From assembly GCF_900177625.1 (NCBI RefSeq), contig NZ_FXAU01000003.1, forward strand, positions 496,001 to 560,000: a stretch of DNA of 64,000 nt, given 5' to 3'. The notes under the pieces are model-generated. The model searched no databases. It was not told where the DNA came from and saw only the letters and a list, made by a program, of their open reading frames with translations. The translations under genes were made by a program, and so were the position numbers. Positions 26,468 through 36,048 of the stretch are shown piece by piece. This DNA comes from Sphingobacterium psychroaquaticum (GTDB lineage Bacteria > Bacteroidota > Bacteroidia > Sphingobacteriales > Sphingobacteriaceae). Numbering within the stretch: the stretch's first letter is position 1; every line of letters begins with the position of its first letter.

Positions 26468-27301
26468 TTAAATGATTCCGGCTTTAATCAACTCCTGCTC
26501 CATCTCCTGTTGAAGCTTTTGGGCTTCCTCTCGTGCTTTTTCTGCAAAGTCTTTTCCCTTGGAGGCATAAATAATTCCACGTGTACTATTCACTAATAGA
26601 CCACAGTCTTTATTCATTCCATATTGACAGACGTCTTGTAGAGAGCCACCTTGTGCGCCAACTCCAGGTACCAAAAGGAAGTGCTCTGGGGCATGTTCAC
26701 GTATCTTTAAGAATGCTTCTCCGCGGGTAGCGCCTACAACATACATGATATTTTCTGGACTCCCCCACGTATTTACCTTATCGATAACATACTCGAAGAG
26801 TTGCGTATTCTCCTTATTTTCAAAGTTCTGGAAGTCTTTGCTTCCTTGATTTGAAGTTAGGGCCAAGACAATCGCCCACTTGTTCTCAAATTCAAGAAAA
26901 GGCGTTACGGAGTCGTTCCCCATATATGGAGCAATGGTGATCGAATCAAAACCTAAACCAGATACTTTTTCATCAAAAAAAGCTGTCGCATACATCTTAG
27001 ATGTATTTCCAATATCGCCACGCTTAGCATCAGCAATGCTAAAGCAGTCTTTTGGTAATGCTTCCCATGTCTTTTGAAGTGATTGCCACCCTTTAATGCC
27101 GTAGCTCTCATAGAAAGCTATATTAGGCTTGTACGCAACACATAAATCTTCGGTTGCATCGATGATGGCTTTGTTGAACGTATAGATCGGATCTTCTTCC
27201 GCTAAAAGGTGTTCCGGAATTTTGGTAATATCCGTATCTAAGCCGACACATAAAAAGCTCTTCTTCGCTTTTATTTGCGCAACTAATTCACTTCTGGTCA
27301 T
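26468..27301 (-). CDS. pyrF: Orotidine 5'-phosphate decarboxylase
   Basis: Last step of de novo UMP synthesis: OMP is decarboxylated to UMP in the cytoplasm. 277 residues, which fits the longer type 2 PyrF found in Bacteroidota and actinobacteria. Visible signature: [11 protein letters not shown] at about 91-101, with the catalytic Asp-x-Lys-x-x-Asp charge network (Asp91, Lys93, Asp96); [13 protein letters not shown] at the N-terminus binds substrate; [11 protein letters not shown] near 210 is the phosphate loop. It is the last gene of an operon with the TlpA-like protein (4 bases upstream) and the pseudouridine synthase. Confidence 0.95.
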   Translation of the reverse strand: MTRSELVAQIKAKKSFLCVGLDTDITKIPEHLLAEEDPIYTFNKAIIDATEDLCVAYKPNIAFYESYGIKGWQSLQKTWEALPKDCFSIADAKRGDIGNTSKMYATAFFDEKVSGLGFDSITIAPYMGNDSVTPFLEFENKWAIVLALTSNQGSKDFQNFENKENTQLFEYVIDKVNTWGSPENIMYVVGATRGEAFLKIREHAPEHFLLVPGVGAQGGSLQDVCQYGMNKDCGLLVNSTRGIIYASKGKDFAEKAREEAQKLQQEMEQELIKAGII

Positions 27302-27305
27302 TCTT

Positions 27306-27905
27306 CTACTTATTAATCAGTTCGGTAATAAAATTATATACTTCTTTGCGCGAATAGTCGGCCATCCCTTCGTGGTGTGCCGCGATATTGCCTGCTTTAT
27401 CCAGGATAACGGTGGTTGGAATAGATTGACCAAGCCAATTTGCCGGTATTTCGGTTGCCGGATAGTAAATCGGTAGGTCAAGTTTTCCTTCCTTTAGAAA
27501 AGCATGTGCACCTTCTTTATTCTGCTCAATTTCGACCAGCATAAATACAACCTGATCGTTACCCGCAAATTTTTCTTTTAACTGCTGGATAGAAGGCATC
27601 TCTGCTTTACACGGCGGACACCAGGTTGCCCAAAAGTTCAAAAACACAACTTTTCCTTTTAAATCGGAGATATGGGTGATTTTATCGTTATCGTCCGTAA
27701 AAGAAACCTCCGGTTGGTTACTGGCGGGCTTGTTCTCCGTTGATGTAGCTTCTGCTTTAGGTGTTTCTAAATTCGGTTTAAACAAACCTATTTTCATTAA
27801 ACCTTGTTGGATCCACATCCGACTGGTGGGAACAACGAGAGCAATAATTAAAACGCCAAACAATACATTGCTGGCTATTTTCCATACTTTCTTTTTATCG
27901 GCCAT
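27306..27905 (-). CDS. TlpA/ResA-like membrane-anchored thiol-disulfide oxidoreductase
   Basis: 199 residues. An N-terminal membrane helix (about 8-27) anchors a thioredoxin-like domain facing the periplasm. The redox motif is [15 protein letters not shown] (Cys96, Cys99), preceded by LKGKVVFLN, and the cis-proline loop is [10 protein letters not shown]. Such proteins reduce disulfides in exported apo-proteins, for instance in cytochrome c maturation. A low-complexity linker ([17 protein letters not shown]) lies between anchor and domain. Gaps of 4 bases to pyrF and 10 bases to the pseudouridine synthase gene show an operon, although the three functions are unrelated. Confidence 0.88.
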   Translation of the reverse strand: MADKKKVWKIASNVLFGVLIIALVVPTSRMWIQQGLMKIGLFKPNLETPKAEATSTENKPASNQPEVSFTDDNDKITHISDLKGKVVFLNFWATWCPPCKAEMPSIQQLKEKFAGNDQVVFMLVEIEQNKEGAHAFLKEGKLDLPIYYPATEIPANWLGQSIPTTVILDKAGNIAAHHEGMADYSRKEVYNFITELINK

Positions 27906-27915
27906 ACTGCTTTTT

Positions 27916-28659
27916 TTAGGTGTCGTACTTCTCTAATTGTTTGAGCAAGGTAGCAAAATCTTTAGGATATGGGGCTTCAAAATCGTAACTCTTACCTTCG
28001 ATTTTAAAGCTTACAGCCTTAGCATGCAGCGCAAAACGTTTCATGATAGGAAGTTCTTCTTCATCTTTGGATAGCGTAAAGCCACGCTTCTTGATTTGCG
28101 ATAGATAGACCGGCTTACCACGATACATCTCGTCGCCTACGATCGCAGCATGCTGCGTTGCCAGGTGGATACGTATCTGGTGCATGCGTCCTGTGATCGG
28201 TTTACACTCCACTAGCGTGTAATGTTTGAAGTACTGTAAGGAATTAAAGATGGTCTCAGCCTGTTTTCCATTAGCACGGTCGATCGAAACATTCTTGTTC
28301 CCTTGGTTTAGGATAGGTAGATCAACGAGCAGGTTATCAAAGGTATGTGTGCCACCAATAATCGCATGATACACCTTGTTTACACGGCGACGTTCGAACT
28401 CGATGGATACCAAACGGTAGGTTTCCGGATTTTTAGCAATCAGCAATAAACCCGATGTATCTTTATCCAATCGGTGACAAACTTGTGCGTCTGGGTGATA
28501 TTTCTTGGCTAAACGAAGAATATTGACCTCTCCACCATTGCGGTCATCCAAGGATGCGACGAAGGGTGGTTTATTGATAACTATTAGATTATCATCTTCA
28601 AAAATGATGAGATCCTGAAATTTTGGAAATTTAAATAAGCGAGTTTCTTTCTCTTGCAT
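27916..28659 (-). CDS. RluA/RluD-family RNA pseudouridine synthase
   Basis: 247 residues from MQEKETRLFKFPKFQ at 28659; the longer frame to 28737 adds a poorly conserved tail and is not favoured. The catalytic motif is CHRLDKDTSGLLLIAKN with the essential Asp near residue 65, preceded by LIVINKPPFVASL, and followed by KVYHAIIGG and GRMHQIRIHLA. It converts a uridine of rRNA or tRNA to pseudouridine. There is no N-terminal S4 domain, so it resembles the RluA/TruC-like branch. It is the first gene of the operon with the TlpA-like protein and pyrF. Confidence 0.9.
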   Translation of the reverse strand: MQEKETRLFKFPKFQDLIIFEDDNLIVINKPPFVASLDDRNGGEVNILRLAKKYHPDAQVCHRLDKDTSGLLLIAKNPETYRLVSIEFERRRVNKVYHAIIGGTHTFDNLLVDLPILNQGNKNVSIDRANGKQAETIFNSLQYFKHYTLVECKPITGRMHQIRIHLATQHAAIVGDEMYRGKPVYLSQIKKRGFTLSKDEEELPIMKRFALHAKAVSFKIEGKSYDFEAPYPKDFATLLKQLEKYDT

Positions 28660-28811
28660 CCGACAAAAATACAAAAAAGTGAGGAAGTAATCGTTTACGA
28701 AGCTCTTAAAACTTGTAAGTATAGCCAATCCGTGCAACTTGTGTTTCAGAAATCCTTTGCATTGAGAAAAACATGTACTTTTCCTTGTTAACTCTATTCT
28801 GGTATTTAGCC

Positions 28812-30119
28812 TTAAATTATTTGGGGAAAGAAGGTAATGGTAAATTGGTGACGTTTTTGGCTATAGGTATAGCTTAGCTGCCAGTGGTTATATTGACATA
28901 TTTCGTAAGCAATAGCAAGGCCTAATCCGGCTCCTTGCCGATTGTCATGTTGCTTTGCAAAGCGCTTGAACAGTTGTTTGTCATCGAGCGCTTGTGTGCC
29001 GCCATTTGAAACCGATAAGGTTGTTTCATTGAGAATGATAACAATCGTACTGGACGGTTGGGCATGTCGGATGGCATTTATTAACAGATTCTGTATAAGG
29101 ATTTCGAACAGGTAGCTATCACCTTTGATCGCAGGAATACCCTGGATGTCAAATTGAATCTGTAGCACTTTTCCTTCGATGAAATCCTGGAACATATCGA
29201 TTGTCTCTTCTACGATAGGTCCTGGGTCAATTGGTTTCTTCGTTTGAAATTGCTCGTTCTCAATCTTTGTTAACAGGAGTAAGTTCTTATTAAGTCGGGC
29301 AGCACGTGATAAGGAGTATTGCATATCTTCGACTAAGGTATACTGTTCTTCGGTAAGCTGCTTGTCTTGCAAAAAGAGATCGAGCTTTTGTTTAAGAATA
29401 GCTAAAGGAGTTTGTAACTCATGGGATGCATTTTCGGTAAACTCTTTCTGCGATTGATAGGTCCTTAGGCTTTGCGATATCAATTTTTCAAGTGCGACAT
29501 GGAGTTCGTGAAACTCCTTGATATCTGTTTTTTCAAACGTGAGTTGTTTTTGGTTGTTGAGCTGAAAGTCTTTCAAGCGATCTAAGGTGCGGTGGAAGGG
29601 CTTCCAGATTTGCTTGGACAGCCGTTTGTTCATTAACCAAAAACCGAGCACTAAGACAATGAAGAATAGAAGGGTCACGACCGCGATGTAACCAACGGTC
29701 TCTTCGGTTTCTTCGACATTGGTTTCTACGGTTAGTGCAAAATGTTGATCATTGATTTGTATGGTCGTGATGTATCCACGGAAGCGATTGACTTTATCGC
29801 CTCCAAATTTTTCGTAATACGGATTTTGGCGATATATGGAGTACGTACTGTCTTTGGCCAATGGCTTTTCAATATAGTCGATATGTGTGCCGGGCTGTAT
29901 CTCATTCCAAAAATCGATGCTTTCTTTGAGCTTTTCGGTGTTTATTTTCTGTTCATTGAATTCGATCTCTACGCGTTGCGCTATTAATTGGTTGTTTTCA
30001 TCCAACTCATTGATCCAGATCCAGTCTACCAGGAAGAAGTAAACAGGAATACTGGCCGCCAAGACAATGAAAGCATAGATGGTGAAGGGGGTAAGGGTTT
30101 TTGTCAATAGATTTTTCAT
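28812..30119 (-). CDS. Sensor histidine kinase (HAMP-less two-helix type)
   Basis: 435 residues from the ATG at 30119, which forms an ATGA overlap with the stop of the response regulator gene; the frame to 30128 adds three residues. Two membrane helices (about 10-30 and 143-163) frame a periplasmic sensor of about 110 residues. Then follow the dimerisation/phosphoacceptor helix with TENASHELQTPLAILKQKL (His in SHELQTP), and the ATPase part with QNLLINAIRHAQ (N box) and GAGLGLAIAYEIC (G2 box). It autophosphorylates and passes phosphate to the OmpR-type partner encoded directly upstream. The signal is unknown. Confidence 0.92.
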   Translation of the reverse strand: MKNLLTKTLTPFTIYAFIVLAASIPVYFFLVDWIWINELDENNQLIAQRVEIEFNEQKINTEKLKESIDFWNEIQPGTHIDYIEKPLAKDSTYSIYRQNPYYEKFGGDKVNRFRGYITTIQINDQHFALTVETNVEETEETVGYIAVVTLLFFIVLVLGFWLMNKRLSKQIWKPFHRTLDRLKDFQLNNQKQLTFEKTDIKEFHELHVALEKLISQSLRTYQSQKEFTENASHELQTPLAILKQKLDLFLQDKQLTEEQYTLVEDMQYSLSRAARLNKNLLLLTKIENEQFQTKKPIDPGPIVEETIDMFQDFIEGKVLQIQFDIQGIPAIKGDSYLFEILIQNLLINAIRHAQPSSTIVIILNETTLSVSNGGTQALDDKQLFKRFAKQHDNRQGAGLGLAIAYEICQYNHWQLSYTYSQKRHQFTITFFPQII

Positions 30120-30793
30120 GCTTCCCACTTGTAGCCACTTCCGTAGATTGTTTTTAAGAAAGATGGCGTTCCCGCCTCCGCTAGTTTTTTCTTCAGGTTT
30201 TTTACATGGGCATACACAAAATCATAATTGTCTAGCATATCGGCAAAATCTCCTGATAAGTGTTCGGCGAGTGTGTTCTTGGAAATCACTTTATGTTTAT
30301 TGCCGAAGAAAAATAATAGCAGGTCAAATTCTTTTTTCGTCAATGTGATAGGCGTATCGTTATAGCGCACCGTTTTGGCAAGCAAATCTATGTGTAGACC
30401 ATCCTGATGTACAATATTGGTGTTTTGGAATTGCTTTCGACGGATTATGGAGAATATACGTGCCGCTAGCTCTGGCAGGTGAAAAGGTTTGGTGAGGTAA
30501 TCGTCCGCTCCAATATGAAGGCCTTCGATACGATCATCGAGTGCATCTTTAGCCGAGATGATAATGATGCCTTCGTCGCGGGGCTCTTTCTTTAACTCCT
30601 GCAAGAGTTGCATCCCTGAACCATCAGGTAGCATGATGTCAAGCAAGATACAATCGTATGTATGATAACTGATTTTATCTATTGCTTCTGCATAATTGTA
30701 GGCTACTTCACAACGATAACTTTCGTTTGATAAGTAACGTACCATGCTGTCCGCTAGGTGAATCTCGTCTTCTACGATTAAGATCTTCATCAT
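30116..30793 (-). CDS. OmpR/PhoB-family response regulator
   Basis: 225 residues from MMKILIVEDEIHLADSM at 30793 (30790 and 30811 are alternatives). The receiver has the acidic pair in VEDE, the phosphoacceptor in CILLDIMLPDGSG (Asp about 53), Ser/Thr in IIISAKD and Lys in YLTKPFHLPEL. The C-terminal winged helix (about 130-225, ITLTKKEFDLLLFFFGNKHK to TIYGSGYKWEA) binds DNA. The partner kinase follows with a four-base translational overlap. The PAP2 phosphatase gene ends 50 bases upstream on the same strand, so the pair may be transcribed with it and may regulate envelope lipid or phosphate metabolism. Confidence 0.94.
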   Translation of the reverse strand: MMKILIVEDEIHLADSMVRYLSNESYRCEVAYNYAEAIDKISYHTYDCILLDIMLPDGSGMQLLQELKKEPRDEGIIIISAKDALDDRIEGLHIGADDYLTKPFHLPELAARIFSIIRRKQFQNTNIVHQDGLHIDLLAKTVRYNDTPITLTKKEFDLLLFFFGNKHKVISKNTLAEHLSGDFADMLDNYDFVYAHVKNLKKKLAEAGTPSFLKTIYGSGYKWEA

Positions 30794-30843
30794 CCGAATG
30801 TACGAAATCAATTTTGAAGTAATTTATTGTTTGGCCCCATTTA

Positions 30844-31650
30844 TTAAAGCTTTTTCACAAAGCCTAAACCATATTGATGACCGCTGATTACAGGGTAGAA
30901 TAATAACTTATTTGATTTTTCTGTTTGATGGAGTAAACGCGAAACTTTCGGATATAACCAATAGGTGAGTTCGGTCGAAGCGATTCCAAAACCAGCACCA
31001 GCGACGACATCACTGACCCAGTGTCGGTTGTTTACCACGCGATAAGCGCCCGTGAAAATGGCAAAAGGATAGCCGGATAAGCTCAACCAAATATTGGTTT
31101 CTTTGTATTCTTCGAATAGAAATTGGGCGGAAGCAAAAGCCGTTGTTGTATGTCCGGATGGCCATGATAGGTTATTGCTGCCGTCAGGACGAGGTTCTTG
31201 AACAATTAGCTTTAAAGGAATGGAGATGGCGGCTGCCATAGCTTGGCTGCCTAAGAAAAGAAGGCTGCGATCTCGAAAGTTGTGCTTCCCCGGGATTCCG
31301 GCCAGGTTGTATGCATAAACCATGGCGGCTGGCATATATTGAGTGTAGTTATCCCACTTTGTGCCAGAAACTTGATGTTCAAATAGCTCATCCTGTGTGG
31401 ATGTATTTAGCTTCTTTAGCCCGGGGATCTTTAGTCCCGCAATTCCATAGCCAACCAAAACAGCCGGTGCAACAATGCGTGGCCACGTAAAATGAAAGTC
31501 AGACAAGGTGTCTTGTTTAGGCATGATCGTGATACTGGGCTGTAAGGAATCGATCTGGATGGGAGATGCAGAAGTGGGGATGGTGTGGGCACTGACGGCG
31601 TGAAGATGTAGAAGGATGGTGCTAATCATCCAAAATGAAACAGACCTCAT
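30844..31650 (-). CDS. PAP2-family membrane phosphatase
   Basis: 268 residues with a signal or anchor at the N-terminus and several hydrophobic segments. The three phosphatase motifs are complete: KLIVQEPRPDG (K-x6-RP), WPSGHTTTAFA (PSGH) and RVVNNRHWVSDVVAG (R-x5-H-x3-D). The enzyme removes phosphate from a lipid-linked or similar substrate at the periplasmic face: undecaprenyl pyrophosphate, phosphatidic acid, PGP or lipid A are the known choices. The neighbour response regulator and kinase on the same strand suggest that it is part of an envelope-sensing unit. The N-terminal 60 residues have no family match by eye. Confidence 0.85.
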   Translation of the reverse strand: MRSVSFWMISTILLHLHAVSAHTIPTSASPIQIDSLQPSITIMPKQDTLSDFHFTWPRIVAPAVLVGYGIAGLKIPGLKKLNTSTQDELFEHQVSGTKWDNYTQYMPAAMVYAYNLAGIPGKHNFRDRSLLFLGSQAMAAAISIPLKLIVQEPRPDGSNNLSWPSGHTTTAFASAQFLFEEYKETNIWLSLSGYPFAIFTGAYRVVNNRHWVSDVVAGAGFGIASTELTYWLYPKVSRLLHQTEKSNKLLFYPVISGHQYGLGFVKKL

Positions 31651-31774
31651 GGTGTTAATCCTATTTTAATGGTACGTTGACTTGTGTAATTTGAGACAAA
31701 CGTAAAACGCAATTCTGAATAAATTCTGAAGAATGAAAATCCTTCAACTCCTGGCATGGAATCGCCATTATTGT

Positions 31775-31806
31775 TTTGCAGAGCCAACCAAATTTATCTA
31801 TGTTTG
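31775..31806 (+). promoter_or_regulatory. Putative promoter of panB
   Basis: TTTG (31775-31778), 20-base spacer, and TATGTTTG (31799-31806), an exact match to the Bacteroidota -7 consensus TAnnTTTG. The predicted start of transcription is about 17 bases before the panB ATG. Confidence 0.55.
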
Positions 31807-31828
31807 TTAATTCTAAAAATATGAAGCG

Positions 31829-32644
31829 ATGTCAGTAAATAAAGTTATAAAGCGCATTACAACGAGTACAATTCAGGCGATGAAAGCCCAAGGTGAGAAA
31901 GTTACTATGTTAACAGCTTACGATTATTCGATGGCTAGAGCATTGGATGAAGCGGGGATTGATGTGTTGTTGATTGGAGATTCTGCAGCGAATGTTTTTG
32001 CAGGTTATGAGACAACATTACCTATCACGTTGGATAATATGATTTATCACGCGAGCGCGGTTGCACGCGGAGCGAAGCGCGCTTTAGTATTGGCGGATTT
32101 ACCGTTTGGCGAATATCAAGGGACAGCGGAGGATGCTTTTAAGGCAGCGGTACGTATGATGAAGGAATCAGGCGTACATGCGTTGAAATTAGAAGGGGGA
32201 ATAGAAATAAAAGAGAATATTAAGAAGATTGTGGATGCTGGTATTCCAGTTTGTGGACATTTAGGCCTTACACCACAATCAATCAATAAATTTGGAACTT
32301 TTGGTGTGCGTGCGCAAGATCAAGCGGAAGCGGACAAATTGAAATCGGACGCCTTGATGTTACAGGAAATTGGTTGTTTTGCCATTGTATTGGAAAAAAT
32401 TCCGGCCGCATTGGCGAAAGAAGTAAGTGATATGTTGGATATTCCTACGGTAGGTATAGGTGCTGGAAATGGTTGTGATGGACAGGTTCTTGTCGTCAAC
32501 GACATGTTGGGCTTTACCAAGGATTTTAAACCGAAGTTCTTACGCCAGTATATGCAGATGTATGACGGTGTGGTGGAAGCTGCAACGCAGTACGCCGCTG
32601 ATGTAAAAGCAGGAAGCTACCCGAACGAATCTGAACAGTACTAA
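31829..32644 (+). CDS. panB: 3-methyl-2-oxobutanoate hydroxymethyltransferase
   Basis: First committed step of pantothenate and coenzyme A synthesis: ketoisovalerate plus methylene-tetrahydrofolate gives ketopantoate. 271 residues, the family size. Clear motifs: MLTAYDYSMARALDEAGID, LLIGDSAANVFAGYETTLPI, ALVLADLPFGEYQ, ALKLEGG, GIPVCGHLGLTPQS, and the C-terminal PTVGIGAGNGCDGQVLV (core IGAGNGCDGQVLV). The Mg-ligand Asp in GDSAAN and in LADLPF is present. It is followed after 8 bases by a small membrane protein gene and has its own promoter. Confidence 0.96.
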   Translation: MSVNKVIKRITTSTIQAMKAQGEKVTMLTAYDYSMARALDEAGIDVLLIGDSAANVFAGYETTLPITLDNMIYHASAVARGAKRALVLADLPFGEYQGTAEDAFKAAVRMMKESGVHALKLEGGIEIKENIKKIVDAGIPVCGHLGLTPQSINKFGTFGVRAQDQAEADKLKSDALMLQEIGCFAIVLEKIPAALAKEVSDMLDIPTVGIGAGNGCDGQVLVVNDMLGFTKDFKPKFLRQYMQMYDGVVEAATQYAADVKAGSYPNESEQY

Positions 32645-32652
32645 ATCTTTGT

Positions 32653-33261
32653 ATGAAGTTTCTTTGGATTATTATCCTAGTCGGGATTTTGGTGTATTTT
32701 ATTGCGCGTCGTTTTTTTATGGGCGGACCAACGACGGCTGTCGTAAGGGCAACTGCAAAGAATGGATACCGTCTCGTCGACACAAATGCACAGGTTATCA
32801 GTCAGGTTACTAAAAATACAATGACGACAGTGGGCATCGGTCTAATTCTTTTTCTTGTTGTTCTTTTACTGGGGCTTAAGATTAAGATTATATGGATTGC
32901 TTTGCCTTTAACCTTGTATCTGATGGGGCAGTTCTTTGTCTATACGAACCACATTAAAGCAACGAAAGATCAACGTGTTTTCTTTGACCCAACAACTAAT
33001 GACGTATTAGTAGATCGCCTAAAAGAAGATGCACTCCGGTTTAATTTACTGCGTGATGTGATCGAAGTCACTGAAGTGAAGTCAGTACAAAAGAATAAAG
33101 GTGTCTTGTTTGGTTATTATAGGCTAAGGTTGCAGCGGGATGTGGTGGTGGTTCCTTACTTGATTGAACTAAATCCGAATCCGAATAATAAAGCTTTTTT
33201 TGAAGTGCTGAATGCTACGTATAAGATTCAGGTCGAAACGAAGTTGTTTCCAATTGTGTAG
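32653..33261 (+). CDS. Membrane protein of unknown function
   Basis: 202 residues. Hydrophobic segments at about 3-20 (FLWIIILVGILVYFIARRFF), 58-75 (VGIGLILFLVVLLLGLKI) and 80-98 suggest three membrane helices. The soluble C-terminal half (KDQRVFFDPTTNDVLVDRLK onward) contains strand-rich sequence and no known motif. Some of it (DVIEVTEVKSVQKNKGVLFGYYRL) suggests a PH-like fold, but this is a guess. It is placed 8 bases after panB in the same direction and is probably co-transcribed. Confidence 0.65.
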   Translation: MKFLWIIILVGILVYFIARRFFMGGPTTAVVRATAKNGYRLVDTNAQVISQVTKNTMTTVGIGLILFLVVLLLGLKIKIIWIALPLTLYLMGQFFVYTNHIKATKDQRVFFDPTTNDVLVDRLKEDALRFNLLRDVIEVTEVKSVQKNKGVLFGYYRLRLQRDVVVVPYLIELNPNPNNKAFFEVLNATYKIQVETKLFPIV

Positions 33262-33304
33262 TTCTTTGTAAAGAAGTGATGAGTGGGACACGAACTATTT
33301 ATAG

Positions 33305-33405
33305 GGTAGGGCACGAGCCACAGGCTCGCGCCAGCGAAGAGAGAAAGTCGTCATTGCTGGTGCGAGTCTGCCTGCGGTAGGCAGGCTTTCAGCTCGTGTT
33401 CTACC
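33305..33405. repeat. Large nested palindromic intergenic repeat
   Basis: Outer arms 33305-33318 and 33392-33405 pair with one mismatch; inner arms GCGCCAGC (33328-33335) and GCTGGTGC (33355-33362) pair with a wobble; a third small hairpin GCCTGC/GGCAGGC lies at 33370-33386. It fills the gap between two convergent genes and is related to a repeat at 43969-44003. It may also stop transcription from both sides. Confidence 0.7.
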
Positions 33406-33424
33406 AAGCTTTTCCAAAAATGCC

Positions 33425-34132
33425 TTAAAAGCGAATCTTCCGTATTGCCCAAGTCAAGGTATCTACAATTAACCAAGCATTACGCAACGTGGGAAGACCC
33501 ACGATCACCTTCAGCGTTTCTTGCGCCATCATCAACCCTAAAATACCAGGTGTTGTCCCCATAACTCCATTCAGATCGCAACTTGGAACGTCATCAGGGT
33601 GAGGTGGCTCTGGAAAGATAGCGCGTAAATCTTTACTGCCCTGGTAATTGAACACCGCCATTTGGAGTTCGAAGTTTAATATACTACCATAAACCAAAGG
33701 TTTTTGTTGCGATAAGCAGGCATCATTAATGAGATACCGTGTTTCGAAATTATCACAACCATCTACTACTATATCGTATTCCGATATATAATCGTTTACG
33801 GTTACTGCCGTAGCACGTTCCGGAATCGGGATGTAGTGCACCGCACTATTTAAGGAACGTAGTCGTAAAGATGCGCTTTCTACTTTATAGCTGCCTATAC
33901 TTTGCTCACTGTGGACCACCTGCCGGTGCAGATTGTGTATTTCTACACAATCAAAATCCATGCATGCAATCGTTCCTACCCCCGCTGCCGTGAGGTAAAG
34001 TAAAATAGGAGATCCCAATCCACCAGCACCGATAACTAAAACCTTGGCCGAACAGATCTTCTTTTGCCCTTCAAGACCAATAGCTGGTAAGGAGATTTGT
34101 TTTTTATAACGTAATATTTCTTCTCTAGTCAT
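33425..34132 (-). CDS. thiF: ThiF-type sulfur carrier adenylyltransferase
   Basis: 235 residues from MTREEILRYKKQISLPAIGL at 34132; the distance from Met to RY equals that of E. coli ThiF, which is why this start is preferred to 34156. The ATP-binding glycine loop VIGAGGLGSPILLYLTAAGV (about 31-50), then ACMDFDCVEIHNLHRQV and DGCDNFETRYLINDAC are the hallmark of the E1-like superfamily. It adenylates the C-terminal glycine of ThiS so that sulfur can be loaded. MoeB and HesA are close relatives, but the place at the end of the thi operon supports ThiF. Cysteines for zinc are only partly apparent. Confidence 0.9.
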   Translation of the reverse strand: MTREEILRYKKQISLPAIGLEGQKKICSAKVLVIGAGGLGSPILLYLTAAGVGTIACMDFDCVEIHNLHRQVVHSEQSIGSYKVESASLRLRSLNSAVHYIPIPERATAVTVNDYISEYDIVVDGCDNFETRYLINDACLSQQKPLVYGSILNFELQMAVFNYQGSKDLRAIFPEPPHPDDVPSCDLNGVMGTTPGILGLMMAQETLKVIVGLPTLRNAWLIVDTLTWAIRKIRF

Positions 34133-34148
34133 GTTGATGTATACTGCA

Positions 34149-35267
34149 TTAACCAATATATTCTGCTTGCCAATCTTTCCATACCGGCTGGTAACCCATT
34201 GCCTTAATTTTGTGAACGACCTCGCTTACCGGACGTTCATCGGATATTTCAAATTGCTCTAGTGATTCTGGCTCGACGACGTAACCTCCAGGGTTCGTTT
34301 TTGAACCCGCACTCATACTGGTGATTCCCAATGGAATTACATGATCTCGGAAATAGGCATGCTCCCGGGTGGATAGCGATATCTCCAGGTCGGGATTCCA
34401 AAGACGATACGCACATATTAATTGAAGTAAGTCTCGATCCTGCATGATGAAGTTTGGTGTTATTACTCCTTCAGCTGGTCTAAGACGCGGAAAAGAGACC
34501 GAATATTTGGTCTTCCAATAGCGCTGTTGTAAGTACGAGATATGTAGTGCGGTAAAAAAGCTGTCTACACGCCAATCTTCGAGACCTAATAATACGCCGA
34601 GTCCAATTTTGTGTATTCCTGCTTGTCCGATGCGATCGGGTGTATCCAAGCGATATTTGAAATTCGATTTCTTTCCTTTTGGATGATATGCGCGATATAC
34701 CTCTTGATGATAAGTTTCTTGGTATACAAGTACAGTGTTAACCTTTGATTCATGTAAACGCTTGTAATCTGCTGTTTCTAAAGGTTGAAATTCAATTGAT
34801 ATATGAGCACATAGATCTTCTATTTGTTTTATGGCATCTATAAAATAGTCCGTATGTACCGTGTTATTTGCCTCGCCTGAGACCAGCAAAATATGCTGGT
34901 AGCCCATTGCCTTAAGTGCTTGCGCCTCTAAGCGAATTTCTCCCTGGCTCAAGGTACGACGACGAATTTTATTATCCATACTGAAACCACAATACGTACA
35001 TATGTTGTGGCATTCATTACTCAAGTAAAGCGGTGCATATAATTGGATATTCTTGCCGAATCGTTGTTGCGTTATACGTTGGGACTGCACCGCCATTTCC
35101 TCGAGATAAGGCTGAGCCGCAGGGGAAATAAGGACTAAGAAATCATGAACTGTTTTCTTTTTACGTAGCAGGCTGGTACGTACATCTATATCTGTTGTCC
35201 GGTAGATCTTCTCTTTAATATCCTCCCAACTATACTGTTCAAATAGATCAACAAATGTGTTAGTCAT
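34149..35267 (-). CDS. thiH: 2-iminoacetate synthase
   Basis: Radical SAM enzyme that cleaves tyrosine to give dehydroglycine for the thiazole ring. 372 residues. The cluster motif is [14 protein letters not shown] (Cys-x3-Cys-x2-Cys, near 87-100), followed by the SAM-binding [11 protein letters not shown]. The C-terminal BATS-like region ([15 protein letters not shown]) is present. Use of ThiH, not glycine oxidase ThiO, points to the route found in many anaerobes and in Bacteroidota. It overlaps thiG by eight bases and is followed by thiF. Confidence 0.94.
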   Translation of the reverse strand: MTNTFVDLFEQYSWEDIKEKIYRTTDIDVRTSLLRKKKTVHDFLVLISPAAQPYLEEMAVQSQRITQQRFGKNIQLYAPLYLSNECHNICTYCGFSMDNKIRRRTLSQGEIRLEAQALKAMGYQHILLVSGEANNTVHTDYFIDAIKQIEDLCAHISIEFQPLETADYKRLHESKVNTVLVYQETYHQEVYRAYHPKGKKSNFKYRLDTPDRIGQAGIHKIGLGVLLGLEDWRVDSFFTALHISYLQQRYWKTKYSVSFPRLRPAEGVITPNFIMQDRDLLQLICAYRLWNPDLEISLSTREHAYFRDHVIPLGITSMSAGSKTNPGGYVVEPESLEQFEISDERPVSEVVHKIKAMGYQPVWKDWQAEYIG

Positions 35268-36048
35268 TGCCGGGGTATGCTGTCGTTAAAAAATCGGTGA
35301 GCGGACTACTTTTTGACGCATGCATCGCAACCGGAGCAAGTTGCGCCTCGTATGCGAGACGTCCAGCTTTAACAGCCATCGCGAAAGCCGATGCCATAGC
35401 GACAGGATCGCTTGCTGCGGCTATAGCGGTATTGACCAGTACTGCATCGGCACCTATCTCCATCGCTTTGGCGGCATCTGACGGTGCGCCGATGCCGGCA
35501 TCAACGATAACAGGCACTTGACTTTGTTCAATAATAATCTCTAAAAACTCAAGTGTTCTCAATCCCTGGTTGCTTCCTATTGGTGAGCCTAACGGCATTA
35601 CAGCTGCGGTGCCGGCATCTTCTAAACGTTTGCATAAAACCGGATCGGCGTGAATATAGGGGAGGACGACAAACCCTAGCTTTGCCAGCGACTCACAAGC
35701 GGCAAGTGTTTCAATGGGGTCAGGCATTAAATATTTTGGATCAGGGTGTATTTCAAGCTTGATCCAGTTGGTTTCCATAGCATCTTGTGCCAGCTGCGCA
35801 GCAAGGACAGCTTCTTTTGCAGTGCGGGCTCCCGATGTATTGGGAAGTAAGTTTATATGTGTGTGCCGTAAATGTTGAAGCAGGTCATCAGTTTCGGTTT
35901 CTAGGTCGATGCGTTTGAGAGCAACGGTAACCAATTCACTTTGTGAAGCTAGGATAGCAGATTCCATCTGTTGTGGGGAACCGAACTTACCTGTTCCGAC
36001 AAATAGTCGACTCGCAAATGATTTATGATGTATATGTAAGTTGTTCAT
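35260..36048 (-). CDS. thiG: Thiazole synthase
   Basis: 262 residues from [20 protein letters not shown] at 36048, the family start; the longer frame to 36120 extends deeply into thiE and is rejected. ThiG condenses 1-deoxyxylulose phosphate, dehydroglycine and ThiS-thiocarboxylate into the thiazole phosphate. Motifs: [28 protein letters not shown] (with the Schiff-base Lys), [13 protein letters not shown] and [20 protein letters not shown]. Its start overlaps the end of thiE by 26 bases and its end overlaps thiH by 8, showing tight coupling. Confidence 0.95.
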   Translation of the reverse strand: MNNLHIHHKSFASRLFVGTGKFGSPQQMESAILASQSELVTVALKRIDLETETDDLLQHLRHTHINLLPNTSGARTAKEAVLAAQLAQDAMETNWIKLEIHPDPKYLMPDPIETLAACESLAKLGFVVLPYIHADPVLCKRLEDAGTAAVMPLGSPIGSNQGLRTLEFLEIIIEQSQVPVIVDAGIGAPSDAAKAMEIGADAVLVNTAIAAASDPVAMASAFAMAVKAGRLAYEAQLAPVAMHASKSSPLTDFLTTAYPGND

